From Pseudosulfitobacter sp. DSM 107133 (GTDB lineage Bacteria; Pseudomonadota; Alphaproteobacteria; Rhodobacterales; Rhodobacteraceae), in NCBI RefSeq assembly GCF_022788695.1, contig NZ_CP085154.1:3472001-3536000 (forward strand): a stretch of DNA of 64,000 nucleotides, given 5' to 3'. Shown piece by piece: positions 8,931 to 18,737 of the stretch. The notes beneath the pieces were generated by a model. The model did no database searches. It was not told where the DNA came from and saw only the letters and a program-made list of their open reading frames with translations. The position numbers were made by a program, and so were the translations under genes. Every line of letters begins with the position of its first letter. Within the stretch, counting starts at the first letter, position 1.

Positions 8931-10574
8931 ATGCGCTTTGCCATTTTAGCCCCAGCCGTTTCGCTTTCTGCCCTGCTTGCCCCGCTGGCTGTGTGGGCTG
9001 ACACGCTGACTGTCGACAGCGCGCCCAGCGCCGTCACCGTCTACCCCCGTGGCGCACAGGTGACGCGCACCGCCACGGTGACGCTGCCGCAAGGCACACA
9101 TGATCTGGTGCTGCCCGACCTGCCGCAATACGTCGATCCGGCGCGCATCTCGGTCAAGCTGGCAGGGGCGCAGTTGCAATCGGTGTCGTTCCGCGACCGC
9201 AACCAGCCCCCCGGCCCCGATCAGGACACCGCTGAAATCACCGCAGCGCGCGATGCGCTGAAGGCAGCGGAAACCGCGCTGAATGCGTTGGACGACCGCA
9301 TTGCACTGGCGCAGGTGGCCGTGCAGGCGGCCAAGGCGCAGACCGATTTCCTGACCGCGCTTGGCACCTCCGAGGCGCTGCCGATGGATGTGGCGACCCT
9401 GCGCGAGCTGGCGCAGATGATCGCGGATCAGACCCTCGTGGCGGGTCAGGCCGCCGGACAGGCGCGCACGTCGATCCGCACCCTGATGGAAGAACGCAAG
9501 GACCGCGCCAAGGATGTGGCCGAGGCGCAGGCCGCGCTGGATGCCCTGCTGACCGCCGATCAGGACCGCACCCGCCTGACCCTGACCGCCACCGCGCTGG
9601 CGGCAGTCGCGGCCAAGATCGAAGTCAGCTATCAGGTGGACAATGCCGCGTGGTATCCGGTTTACAACCTGCGTCTGACCACAGGCGACACACCTGCGCT
9701 GGCGCTTGAACGCGGGGCTGCCGTGGGACAGGCCAGCGGTGAGGATTGGGGCGGCGTTTCGTTGACCCTTGCCACCGTGCGCCCCAGCGGCCAGACGTGG
9801 CCCAGCGAGATCTATTCCGATTTGCGCCGCATCGAAGATCCGGCCACCCCCAAAGCGCGCGTCCGGTCGGAAGCCGTGATGGGCGCTGCCGCCGACATGG
9901 CAGCCCCCGCACCGGTGGCCATGGAAGAGCCCGCAATCGCCGTCGCCATGCTGGACGGCCCCAGCGTGCAATATGCCTTTTCGCAACCGGTCAGCGTGGC
10001 CAACGGTGCCGACGAGGTGCGCATCGCGCTGGACAGGCTCGACTTTGCCCCCGACGTCTATGCCCGCGCTGTCCCCCTGAACGACAGTGTCGCCTATCGC
10101 ATGGCGCGCATGACCAACACCACGCAAGAGCAACTGCTGGGCACGGCCTATGCCACGGCATTTGTCGACGGGCAGATGGTCGGGCAGTTCGGGTTCGATC
10201 CCGTCGCCCCCGGCGAAGAAGTCGATATCGCCTTTGGCCCCATCGAAACCCTGCGCCTGAACCGTGTGCGTCTGAACCGCAACGAAGGCGATCGGGGCAT
10301 CATCTCGCGTTCAAGCGAGATCACCGAGGCCACCCGCATCGACATCGAAAACACCGGTGCGAAACCATGGCGCGTAGAACTGTTTGACCGCGTCCCCGTG
10401 AGCGAACAGGAAGACCTTGAGATCGACTGGTCCGCACAGCCTGCCCCCACGGTCACCGACCATGAGGACCGCAAGGGCATCTTGATGTGGGACATGACAT
10501 TGGCCCCCGGTGCGGAATCAAATGTGACGCTGGATGTGCAGATGAACTGGCCCGAGGGGAAAGTGCTGCGCTGA
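8931..10574 (+). CDS. DUF4139 family (MuiA-like) exported protein
   Basis: A 547-aa exported protein. A signal peptide (residues 1-22, ending AVWA) is followed by a DUF4140-like beta domain (VTVYPRGAQVTRTATVTL), a long alanine-rich coiled coil (about 95-205), and the DUF4139 beta-sandwich that includes VSYQVDNAAWYPVYNLRL and the C-terminal EDLEIDW / GILMWDMTLAPG blocks. Relatives are called mucoidy inhibitor A-like proteins in other bacteria; the biochemical role is not established, but an envelope or exopolysaccharide-related function is likely. This ATG was chosen because it starts the signal peptide; upstream in-frame sequence crosses the asd terminator. Confidence 0.82.
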   Translation: MRFAILAPAVSLSALLAPLAVWADTLTVDSAPSAVTVYPRGAQVTRTATVTLPQGTHDLVLPDLPQYVDPARISVKLAGAQLQSVSFRDRNQPPGPDQDTAEITAARDALKAAETALNALDDRIALAQVAVQAAKAQTDFLTALGTSEALPMDVATLRELAQMIADQTLVAGQAAGQARTSIRTLMEERKDRAKDVAEAQAALDALLTADQDRTRLTLTATALAAVAAKIEVSYQVDNAAWYPVYNLRLTTGDTPALALERGAAVGQASGEDWGGVSLTLATVRPSGQTWPSEIYSDLRRIEDPATPKARVRSEAVMGAAADMAAPAPVAMEEPAIAVAMLDGPSVQYAFSQPVSVANGADEVRIALDRLDFAPDVYARAVPLNDSVAYRMARMTNTTQEQLLGTAYATAFVDGQMVGQFGFDPVAPGEEVDIAFGPIETLRLNRVRLNRNEGDRGIISRSSEITEATRIDIENTGAKPWRVELFDRVPVSEQEDLEIDWSAQPAPTVTDHEDRKGILMWDMTLAPGAESNVTLDVQMNWPEGKVLR

Positions 10575-10707
10575 TGGCGGGTCGCTGCTGCAAACCTTAC
10601 CGGCTTGTTTACCATGAACAGGACATTCGGGACCGACAGGTCAGCCGGGATGCAATTAATTGCACCATGAAATCCACCTTAAGACACTGTCTTTAATAGA
10701 CTTAAAT

Positions 10708-10735
10708 CTGGACGTGCGATTTGCATGTCCAGTTT
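10708..10735 (+). terminator. Hairpin terminator after the DUF4139 gene
   Basis: Ten-base-pair stem (CTGGACGTGC/GCATGTCCAG, with one G-U pair), loop GATTT, then TTT. It lies about 130 bases after the stop codon. A separate 14-bp palindrome, TGCAATTAATTGCA (10651-10664), lies between the stop and this hairpin. Confidence 0.6.
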
Positions 10736-10838
10736 AACGATTGGCGCAAACAATCCTTAATACATATCGCGCTATAGTCTTAGCTGTCAGCGGATGTAAC
10801 GCATTGGGATGCGGGGGGACATCAGCAGACATCGACCG

Positions 10839-10980
10839 CCCGTGTGGGGACACGGGGCAAACGGTCACCGAATAACGCGGCTCCGGGGGGAGTCGACAAT
10901 CACTGCGGCTCCGGGGGGAGCCGACCAGCCAGTGCCGCAAAAGCGCGCTTGGTGAAAGGCCCTGACAGTCAGGGCGCTTT
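10839..10980. ncRNA. Candidate structured RNA: cluster of GGGG-tetraloop hairpins
   Basis: The stretch 10575-11207 has no credible gene. It holds a series of hairpins: CCCGTGT-GGGG-ACACGGG (10839-10856), CGGCTCC-GGGG-GGAGTCG (10878-10895) and CGGCTCC-GGGG-GGAGCCG (10906-10923, inside an outer CACTG/CAGTG pairing at 10901-10934). A terminator-like hairpin GCCCTGAC-A-GTCAGGGC (10955-10980) closes the set. A further GGGG-loop hairpin occurs at 11159. The repeated design suggests a transcribed RNA, but the strand is unsettled, no convincing promoter or U-tract is visible, and I do not recognise an RNA family. Confidence 0.4.
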
Positions 10981-11158
10981 CGAACCATAGTTCACATGCC
11001 TTCAATCAAAAACGATGATTGTCAGCTGCCATACAGGTTCAGGGGTGGACCAGCGCAGCCTGTTCAAGGTCGGGCCTAGGGTACTGCGGCGGTTGCAATT
11101 TGCTCCGCCGGGTGCAGTCCCCGAAATGGCCGGACACGCATGGAACCCAACATTCCAA

Positions 11159-11188
11159 GCAGTGACGCTCCGGGGGGAGCGCCACTGC
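11159..11188. terminator. Hairpin between the candidate RNA and the carbonic anhydrase gene
   Basis: GCAGTG-AC-GCTCC-GGGG-GGAGC-GC-CACTGC: two stacked stems (6 and 5 bp) closed by GGGG, 20 bases past the carbonic anhydrase stop (minus strand). It shares the CTCC-GGGG-GGAG core with two hairpins of the upstream cluster. It probably terminates the carbonic anhydrase transcript; on the plus strand it is followed by TTCTTGCTTCT. Confidence 0.5.
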
Positions 11189-11207
11189 TTCTTGCTTCTC
11201 GGCGGTC

Positions 11208-11867
11208 TTAGATTGTCGAAACCGGCAGGAATTTCTGATCGTGGTGGTTGTAATACTCCAACCCGCCCTCGCCGATATCCATCCACAGACCATGCATCGT
11301 CAGTTCGCCCGATTTCAAACGATCCGAAACAAACGGGAATGTCAGCAGATTTTCCAGCGACGCCACGACCGCATGTTTTTCAAGCTGCTGGATCTGTGCC
11401 TGCGGATCGGTTTCATCTGCCACCAGATCATATTTGGGGCGCAGAATGTCCATCCAGCGGCCAACAAAGCTGGTTTTCTCTTCCAGCTCGGGCGCCTTGC
11501 CCTGACACATGTCGATACAGCCTTTTACGCCGCCGCAGTTCGAATGGCCCATCACGATCAGATGCGCCACCTTCAACACGGTCACCGCATACTCAACGGC
11601 GGCCGACGTGCCGTGGTGGTCGCCATCGGGTTCGTAAGGCGGCACAAGGTTGGCGATATTGCGGTGAATAAAGAATTCGCCTTGGTCCGCGCCAAAGATC
11701 GACGTCACATGTACGCGGCTGTCACAGCACGAAATCATCATCGCGCGCGGGCGTTGACCTTCGTCGGCCAGGCGCCTGTACCATGCCTGATTGTCGGCAT
11801 AACCTGTGGCTTTCCAACCATTATAGCGTTGCAACAGATAGCTTGGCAGTGGTTTCACATTGTGCAT
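11208..11867 (-). CDS. can: Beta-class carbonic anhydrase
   Basis: Zinc enzyme interconverting CO2 and bicarbonate, supplying bicarbonate to carboxylases in the cytoplasm. The CxDxR motif is at residues 47-51 (ISCCDSR) and the HxxC motif at 108-111 (MGHSNCGG), giving zinc ligands C47, H108 and C111 plus D49. Length 219 aa is normal. AAGGA precedes the ATG. It is divergent from the small HPt-like gene at 12042, with 174 bp between. The complete ligand set supports an active enzyme. Confidence 0.95.
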   Translation of the reverse strand: MHNVKPLPSYLLQRYNGWKATGYADNQAWYRRLADEGQRPRAMMISCCDSRVHVTSIFGADQGEFFIHRNIANLVPPYEPDGDHHGTSAAVEYAVTVLKVAHLIVMGHSNCGGVKGCIDMCQGKAPELEEKTSFVGRWMDILRPKYDLVADETDPQAQIQQLEKHAVVASLENLLTFPFVSDRLKSGELTMHGLWMDIGEGGLEYYNHHDQKFLPVSTI

Positions 11868-12041
11868 CTTATCGGTCCTTTCGCTGCGGGCCTTGGGGCA
11901 AGTGTTGCAGGCGATACAGCGAATTGTTCGTAATTTCGAGAGATAATCGTCCTGCGCGCCGCGCCGGCGTCAACCAAATACACACAGCTATCCGCATATG
12001 TTCCGCACAGGCCGTGGGGGCCACAAAGGGGTGACCAAGAA

Positions 12042-12422
12042 ATGAGCTATGTAACACAGATCAATCCACGCGAGTCCGTGGCCGTTAACAATGACCAGTT
12101 GGGGGCGCTGTATGCGCAGCTGGGCGAGATCAGCGCCGAAGACGTATTGTGCCGCGCCATGGAGGAACTGGCGTTGCGCATGTCGCATTGCGAGCGTCTG
12201 TTTCGCGCCGACGACCTTGCCGGTTTGCGCAAGAGTGCCCGCTCGCTGATCGCTATCGCGGAACAGATCGGCATGGACCTGCTGGCATCGGTTGCGGGCG
12301 ACGTGACCTATTGCATCGACCGCAATGACAGCGTGGCGCTGGCTGCCACGTTAAACCGGCTGATGCGCACGGGCGAAGGATCGCTGACCGCCGTCTGGGA
12401 TTTGCAGGACATCACACTTTAA
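12042..12422 (+). CDS. Hypothetical protein, HPt-like helical domain without the histidine
   Basis: A 126-aa all-helical cytosolic protein. Residues about 45-115 (LFRADDLAGLRKSARSLIAIAEQIGM...LAATLNRLMRTGEGSL) have the spacing of a histidine phosphotransfer bundle, where the A-H-x-L-K-G segment would fall at LRKSARSLIAIA; no histidine is there, so phosphotransfer is unlikely. This resemblance is pattern recognition only. AAGGGGTGA lies upstream of the ATG. It precedes the aminopeptidase gene by 69 bases, on the same strand, but with no clear functional link. Confidence 0.6.
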   Translation: MSYVTQINPRESVAVNNDQLGALYAQLGEISAEDVLCRAMEELALRMSHCERLFRADDLAGLRKSARSLIAIAEQIGMDLLASVAGDVTYCIDRNDSVALAATLNRLMRTGEGSLTAVWDLQDITL

Positions 12423-12491
12423 CACAGCCGGGGCTTGCGGGCCGCGACAGGCCCGCTAGGTTGTGCGCACTCTTCTCATAAGGTTGCGCAC

Positions 12492-13879
<1,388 letters not shown>

Positions 13880-13883
<4 letters not shown>

Positions 13884-14659
13884 CCGACCGGCGCACGACG
13901 CCCAACCCTGCATGGGTCGACAGCACCGCAGCCGCCCAAATCGGCGTGGCGCTTGTCGATCTGCTGGACGCGCCGAACGGCATCCGCGACCGGCAGTTGA
14001 TCTATGGCGATCCGGTGACGGTACTGGGTGCCCTCGGCGGCCACAGCTATGTGCGCGCCGCGCGCGACGGCTATATCGGTTTCGTGCCCACAGCAGCTTT
14101 GGCCGCATCCACGGCCCCGACGCACCGCATCATCGCCCGCGCCAGCCACGCCTACGCGCGCGCCGACATGAAATCGCCCGACCGCGTAGCGATCAGCTTT
14201 GGCAGTCGCCTTACGGCCCTCTCCGAAACCCCCAAGTTCATCGAAACCGCTGCAGGTTTCATTCCCAAACAGCACATTGCGCCCGATGGCCAATGGCACG
14301 ACGATCCCGCCGCCATCGCCGCGCTCTTCCTCGGAACGCCTTACCTGTGGGGCGGCAACTCAGGCACCGGCATCGACTGTTCGGGTCTTGTTCAGGCCGC
14401 CTGTCTGGCCTGCAACATCCCCTGCGACGGCGACAGCGACCAACAGGCCCGCAACCTTGGCACCACCCTGCCCGAAGGCACCCCGCCCCAGCGCAACGAT
14501 CTGTTCTTCTGGAAAGGTCACGTCGCGCTGGTCCATGACGCCAATACCCTGATCCATGCCAATGCCCACCATATGGCCACAACCTTCGAGCCGATCAGCG
14601 ACGCGCTGGCCCGTATCGAAAAATCAGACGGTCCGCGCACTGCGCACAAACGCCTCTGA
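13880..14659 (+). CDS. NlpC/P60 family cell-wall peptidase
   Basis: A 259-aa cysteine peptidase of the C40 family cleaving peptide bonds in peptidoglycan stems, typically gamma-D-Glu-meso-diaminopimelate. An SH3-like region (residues about 25-130, including YGDPVTVLG and DGYIGFVP) precedes the catalytic domain. The catalytic Cys is C167 (GIDCSGLV), the His H214 (KGHVALV), and the third polar residue H226 (LIHANAHH). No signal peptide is visible, so it either acts on recycled muropeptides in the cytoplasm or is exported by another route. It starts inside the stop codon of the aminopeptidase gene. Confidence 0.92.
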
Positions 14660-14675
14660 CTTCATGCCTCTGAAT

Positions 14676-14730
14676 TCATCTTGCCAATAAACTCCGGGGG
14701 AGGCGCACAGCGCCGGGGGCAGCGCCCCCA
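14676..14730. repeat. Interspersed repeat, family 2, copy 1 (double hairpin)
   Basis: TCATCTTGCCAATAAACTCC followed by a GGCGC-ACA-GCGCC hairpin and a GGGGGC-A-GCGCCCCC hairpin. It lies between two convergent genes. Copies are at 47109-47151 (partial) and 56842-56899. Position and structure suggest a shared bidirectional terminator. Confidence 0.65.
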
Positions 14731-14745
14731 TACACGCGTGCGGCC

Positions 14746-15093
14746 TCACTCCACCGCGCGGATCAGCTTGCGTTCCAGCACCCGCAAGACGGTCTTCAGA
14801 TCCGCGCCACGCCGCAAGATCTGACCGTCCATGCCAATCACCGCGTACATCCCCTGCTTGCCGCGCAACTTGGGGCGCTTTTCGATGCGATACATCGGAT
14901 GTTCGGCGGTGCGCCGGAACACCGAAAACACGGCAACCTCGCGCAGGCATGAAATCCCGTAATCACGCCATTCGCCCGCCGCCACCATCCGCCCGTACAG
15001 CGACAGGATCAGCGCCAGTTCGGGCCGCTGGAACGCCACTTGCGGGCTGGGCATCTCGCGCAAGTTGACGGGGGGCGGATTGTGCAATGTCAT
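14746..15093 (-). CDS. DUF2794 family protein
   Basis: A 115-aa protein typical of alphaproteobacteria (DUF2794). Recognised from the N-terminal VAFQRPELALILSLYGRMVAAGEWRDY region and the later MYRIEKRPKLRGKQG, VIGMDGQILRRG blocks. No function is established; the protein is soluble with no signal peptide. The start MTLHNPPP (15093) is favoured over the upstream codon at 15123, which would add ten residues unlike homologues; no clear Shine-Dalgarno is seen for either. It converges on the NlpC/P60 gene, with the family 2 repeat in between. Confidence 0.85.
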   Translation of the reverse strand: MTLHNPPPVNLREMPSPQVAFQRPELALILSLYGRMVAAGEWRDYGISCLREVAVFSVFRRTAEHPMYRIEKRPKLRGKQGMYAVIGMDGQILRRGADLKTVLRVLERKLIRAVE

Positions 15094-15207
15094 GCTATGA
15101 CAGTTGCGCCGAAACACGCGCAAATCAAGCCCCGTTGCACAGCATCAGACTTGAAAGCGTTACAGAATGCAGGCAACATATGAAAAATTGGAAACACGAG
15201 GTGATCC

Positions 15208-15648
15208 ATGACCCCGCAAGACCGCGCCGAACGCAGTGCCCGCGAGATGCTGCAAGGCGATACCGCCAGCCAGTCGCTGGGGATGATCATCACCGAAATC
15301 GCACCGGGGCAGGCCACGCTGACCATGCCGGTCAACGATACCATGCTGAACGGGCATGGCATCTGCCACGGCGGATATATCTTTACGCTGGCCGACAGCG
15401 CCTTTGCCTTTGCCTGCAACACCTACAACCAGCGCACGGTCGCCCAGCAGAACCAGATCACCTATCTCGCACCGGGTCAGGCGGGTGACACGTTGACCGC
15501 CCGCGCGGCCGAAGTATCGCGTACCGGGCGTTCGGGCATCTATGACGTGACCGTGACGGGCAGCGATGGCACCACGCTGGCGCTGTTTCGCGGCCTGTCG
15601 CGCACGATCAAAGGCCAGATTTTCCCCGAGGAGGAGGGCACCATATGA
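15208..15648 (+). CDS. paaI: Hydroxyphenylacetyl-CoA thioesterase PaaI
   Basis: Hotdog-fold acyl-CoA thioesterase, 146 aa. The signature HGGYIFTLADSAFAFACN (residues about 52-69) is characteristic of PaaI, which clears dead-end CoA esters during phenylacetate degradation. It overlaps paaK by four bases (ATGA), so the two are co-translated. The ring-epoxidase genes paaABCDE and the hydrolase paaZ are not in this window, so the rest of the route must lie elsewhere. Confidence 0.92.
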   Translation: MTPQDRAERSAREMLQGDTASQSLGMIITEIAPGQATLTMPVNDTMLNGHGICHGGYIFTLADSAFAFACNTYNQRTVAQQNQITYLAPGQAGDTLTARAAEVSRTGRSGIYDVTVTGSDGTTLALFRGLSRTIKGQIFPEEEGTI

Positions 15649-16946
15649 AAGACCTGACACCGGACAAGGCCAGCCTTGATCCGATCGAAACCGCCTCGCG
15701 CGATGAAATCTCGGCCTTGCAGCTTGAGCGGCTCAAATGGTCGCTGAACCACGCCTATACGAACGTTGCGCACTACAAAAAGGCGTTTGATGCGGCGGGC
15801 GTACACCCCGACGATCTGCGCAGCCTTTCGGACCTGTCCAAGTTTCCCTTCACCGTGAAACAGGACCTGCGCGACAATTACCCCTTTGGCATGTTCGCCG
15901 TGCCGCGCGAACAGGTCTCGCGCATCCATGCCTCATCGGGCACCACGGGCCAGCCCACTGTTGTCGGCTATACCCGCAACGATCTGGATGTCTGGGGCAG
16001 CGTCGTCGCCCGCAGCCTGCGCGCCTCGGGCCTGTGCCCCGGCGATCTGTTGCACAATGCCTATGGCTACGGGCTGTTCACCGGCGGTTTGGGTATTCAT
16101 CTGGGCGCGGACAAACTGGGCCTGTCCACCGTGCCAATCTCGGGCGGCATGACACCGCGTCAGGTGCGCCTGATCGAGGATTTCAAACCGGACGGCATCA
16201 CTGTCACCCCTTCTTATGCGTTGTCGATTCTGGACGAGTTCAACGCGCAAGGTCTGGACCCGCGCGACTGCTCGATGAAGGTCGGCATCTTTGGCGCCGA
16301 ACCCTGGACCAACGCCATGCGCCGCGAAATCGAGGATGCTTTCGATATGCACGCCGTCGACATTTACGGCCTGTCCGAGATCATGGGACCCGGTGTCGCC
16401 AACGAATGCGTCGAGACCAAGGACGGGCTGCACATCTGGGAGGATCACTTCTATCCCGAGGTCATCAACTCGGAGACCGGCGAACTGGTGGCCGATGGCG
16501 AACAGGGCGAGCTGGTCTTTACCTCGCTGACCAAAGAGGCGTTTCCGATCATCCGTTACCGCACCCGCGATCTGACGCGCCTGCTGCCGGGCACAGCCCG
16601 CAGCATGCGGCGGATGGAAAAGATCACGGGGCGCTCTGATGACATGATCATCCTGCGCGGCGTCAACGTGTTCCCCACCCAGATCGAGGAATGCCTGATG
16701 GCCACCGCCGGACTGGCCCCCCACTTCCAGATCGAGCTGACCAAGCCGGGACGGATGGACCAGCTTTGCGTTCTGGCCGAAGCGGCGGATGACACGGTGC
16801 AAGGTGATGCACGGGACGCGGCCGCCAAAGCGCTGTCGGACCGGATCAAGCAGATCATCGGCATTTCGGTCAAGGTGCGGGTGTCCGACGTGGGCGGCGT
16901 GGTCCGATCCGAGGGCAAGGCGGCGCGGATCATCGACAAGCGGTAG
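15645..16946 (+). CDS. paaK: Phenylacetate-CoA ligase
   Basis: AMP-forming ligase that activates phenylacetate to phenylacetyl-CoA. Of 433 aa, it has the P-loop SSGTTGQPTVVGYT near residue 90, the adenylate motif YGLSEIMGPGV, RYRTRDLTRL, and the C-terminal GRSDDMIILRGVNVFPTQIE block that is diagnostic for PaaK. It ends just before a convergent TetR gene (18 bases apart), a likely regulator of this pair, although PaaX or PaaR type control cannot be shown from the sequence. Confidence 0.95.
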   Translation: MKDLTPDKASLDPIETASRDEISALQLERLKWSLNHAYTNVAHYKKAFDAAGVHPDDLRSLSDLSKFPFTVKQDLRDNYPFGMFAVPREQVSRIHASSGTTGQPTVVGYTRNDLDVWGSVVARSLRASGLCPGDLLHNAYGYGLFTGGLGIHLGADKLGLSTVPISGGMTPRQVRLIEDFKPDGITVTPSYALSILDEFNAQGLDPRDCSMKVGIFGAEPWTNAMRREIEDAFDMHAVDIYGLSEIMGPGVANECVETKDGLHIWEDHFYPEVINSETGELVADGEQGELVFTSLTKEAFPIIRYRTRDLTRLLPGTARSMRRMEKITGRSDDMIILRGVNVFPTQIEECLMATAGLAPHFQIELTKPGRMDQLCVLAEAADDTVQGDARDAAAKALSDRIKQIIGISVKVRVSDVGGVVRSEGKAARIIDKR

Positions 16947-16964
16947 GGTGTGACCGGCTTGGGG

Positions 16965-17582
16965 TCAGGCCCCGTAGCGCGCCATAAACATTTCGACCGC
17001 GCCCCTTACCACGCGGTCGATGTCTGCCTCGCTCACGGTACTGATCACACCAAAGATCAAACGCGGCCAGATATCGGCCTTGCACAGTTCGCCAAACTGG
17101 TCGGCAGCCAGTTGCATGTCGTCAATCGCCAACTCGCCCCGCGCCACGGCACCCTCGAAATAAAGGATCAATTCGCCCTTCATCACCATCGGGCCGGACG
17201 CATAGAACTGTCGGCCCAAATCGGGAAACCGTTCGCTTTCTGCTACACAGATGCGGAACATTTGCTGCCCAAAGGTCGAGGTCAGAAAGCGCAGCAGATG
17301 TCGCGCCGCCTGATCCAGAACCTCGCGCGGGTGACCGCAGACATTGATCATATCCACCGCCGCCTGCGACTGACGACGACATTCGCCCGCAGCGACTTCC
17401 ATGAACAGCAGGCGTTTGTCGGGGAAATAACTGTACAGCGTCGCCTTGGAGACGCCCGCCACCTTGGCAATCTGATCCACACTTGCCCCTTCGAACCCGT
17501 CGACCAGGAAAACCGACCGCGCACCGTCCAGCACTTGTTCAAACTTGCGGCCTTTGCGAATGGACGGGTTTTGCGTGCTCAT
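16965..17582 (-). CDS. TetR/AcrR family transcriptional regulator
   Basis: A 205-aa repressor-type protein. The N-terminal helix-turn-helix (ASVDQIAKVAGVSKATLYSYFPDKRLLF, residues about 32-59) is standard TetR. The C-terminal ligand domain resembles the AefR-like group (FRICVAESERFPDLGRQFY). The start MSTQNPS at 17582 has GGAAGAG upstream; the longer frame to 17687 would run into the divergent mbfA promoter. It lies between paaIK and mbfA; it could regulate either or itself, and the ligand is unknown. Confidence 0.9.
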   Translation of the reverse strand: MSTQNPSIRKGRKFEQVLDGARSVFLVDGFEGASVDQIAKVAGVSKATLYSYFPDKRLLFMEVAAGECRRQSQAAVDMINVCGHPREVLDQAARHLLRFLTSTFGQQMFRICVAESERFPDLGRQFYASGPMVMKGELILYFEGAVARGELAIDDMQLAADQFGELCKADIWPRLIFGVISTVSEADIDRVVRGAVEMFMARYGA

Positions 17583-17690
17583 GTGACTCTTCCATTGGGT
17601 TACACAGGTATAAACGGGTTGGTCCGGTTCGCACAGCACAATCCCGATTGCACCACGCTTTGACTTGCGCACGCGCACACGATCCATATA

Positions 17691-17705
17691 TTAGAATCAT
17701 TCTAA
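17691..17705 (+). promoter_or_regulatory. Iron control element (Irr box) of mbfA
   Basis: TTAGAATCATTCTAA is a perfect 6-bp inverted repeat with a 3-base spacer, matching the Irr-binding ICE as I know it (TTAGAA-N3-TTCTAA). It sits 23 bases before the mbfA ATG and overlaps a possible -10 (TATATT, 17687-17692). Repression by Irr under iron limitation is therefore likely, as shown for mbfA in rhizobia. Confidence 0.85.
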
Positions 17706-17728
17706 AACTGCCTTTGGAAAGACATCCC

Positions 17729-18703
17729 ATGCGCTTTAACCTTACCCGCAAACGGTTCCGCGATCTGGACGAACAAGAGATTCTGGCTTTGGCAATCTCG
17801 TCGGAAGAGGATGACGCGCAAATTTACAGGGGCTACGCCGAAAGCCTGCGTGCCGAATACCCCGCCAGCGCGGCCGTTTTTGACGGAATGGCCGCCGAAG
17901 AAGACACCCACCGCCAGTGTCTGATCGACTTGCACAGCGCCCGCTTTGGACCGGTGATCCCGCTGATCCGGCGCGAGCATGTCTCGGGTTTCTACGCCCG
18001 CCGCCCCGTCTGGCTGACACGCAATCTGGGGCTGGAGCGTATCCGCACAGAAGCCGCCGCGATGGAGAAAGACGCCGAACGGTTCTACCTTGCCGCCGCG
18101 GCCCGCACACGGGACGCCGACACGCGCAAGCTGCTTGGCGATCTGGCCGCAGCCGAAGCCGGCCACCAGACCACCGCCGAAGACCTGCACAACCAGCACC
18201 TTGCCCAAGGCGCGGAAACCGTTGAAAACGATATTGAACGCCGCCAGTTTATCCTGACATGGGTACAACCGGGGCTGGCAGGATTGATGGATGGGTCGGT
18301 GTCGACGCTGGCACCGATCTTTGCCACCGCCTTTGCCACACACAACACCTGGACCACCTTTCTGGTGGGGCTGGCCGCATCCATCGGCGCAGGCATTTCG
18401 ATGGGCTTTACCGAGGCTGCCTCGGACGATGGCGCGCTGTCGGGGCGCGGATCGCCTATCAAGCGTGGCCTTGCCGCGGGCGTGATGACCACGCTGGGCG
18501 GTCTGGGTCATGCGCTGCCGTACCTGATCACCGACTTCTGGACCGCCACAACGGTGGCCTTTGTGGTGGTGTTCATCGAGCTGTGGGCGATCGCGTGGAT
18601 TCAGAAAACCTATATGGAAACGCCCTTCCTGCGCGCTGCATTTCAGGTGGTTGTCGGGGGCGCCTTGGTCTTTGGCGCGGGTGTTTTGATCGGCAGCGGA
18701 TAG
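17729..18703 (+). CDS. mbfA: Membrane-bound ferritin MbfA, iron exporter
   Basis: A 324-aa fusion of an N-terminal ferritin-like (erythrin) domain (residues about 15-165) and a C-terminal Ccc1/VIT1-like membrane domain (about 175-324, including GLMDGSVSTLAPIFATAF and ASIGAGISMGFTEAASDDG). Di-iron ligands are visible as EEDDAQ, AAEEDTHRQ, EKDAERFY and EAGHQTTAED. MbfA exports iron and protects from iron and peroxide stress. A perfect Irr box lies in front, which also fixes the promoter and supports this ATG over the upstream frame. The start codon follows GGAAAGAC. Confidence 0.93.
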   Translation: MRFNLTRKRFRDLDEQEILALAISSEEDDAQIYRGYAESLRAEYPASAAVFDGMAAEEDTHRQCLIDLHSARFGPVIPLIRREHVSGFYARRPVWLTRNLGLERIRTEAAAMEKDAERFYLAAAARTRDADTRKLLGDLAAAEAGHQTTAEDLHNQHLAQGAETVENDIERRQFILTWVQPGLAGLMDGSVSTLAPIFATAFATHNTWTTFLVGLAASIGAGISMGFTEAASDDGALSGRGSPIKRGLAAGVMTTLGGLGHALPYLITDFWTATTVAFVVVFIELWAIAWIQKTYMETPFLRAAFQVVVGGALVFGAGVLIGSG

Positions 18704-18737
18704 ACAGCCAGCAAACAGCAGGTTATCCCTGTGTCCA

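Noticed and set aside
10741..10780. A promoter (TTGGCG ... TATAGT) for the hairpin cluster
   Set aside because: The spacing between the two boxes is far too long (26 bases) and other -35/-10 pairings are weak, so no promoter is claimed.
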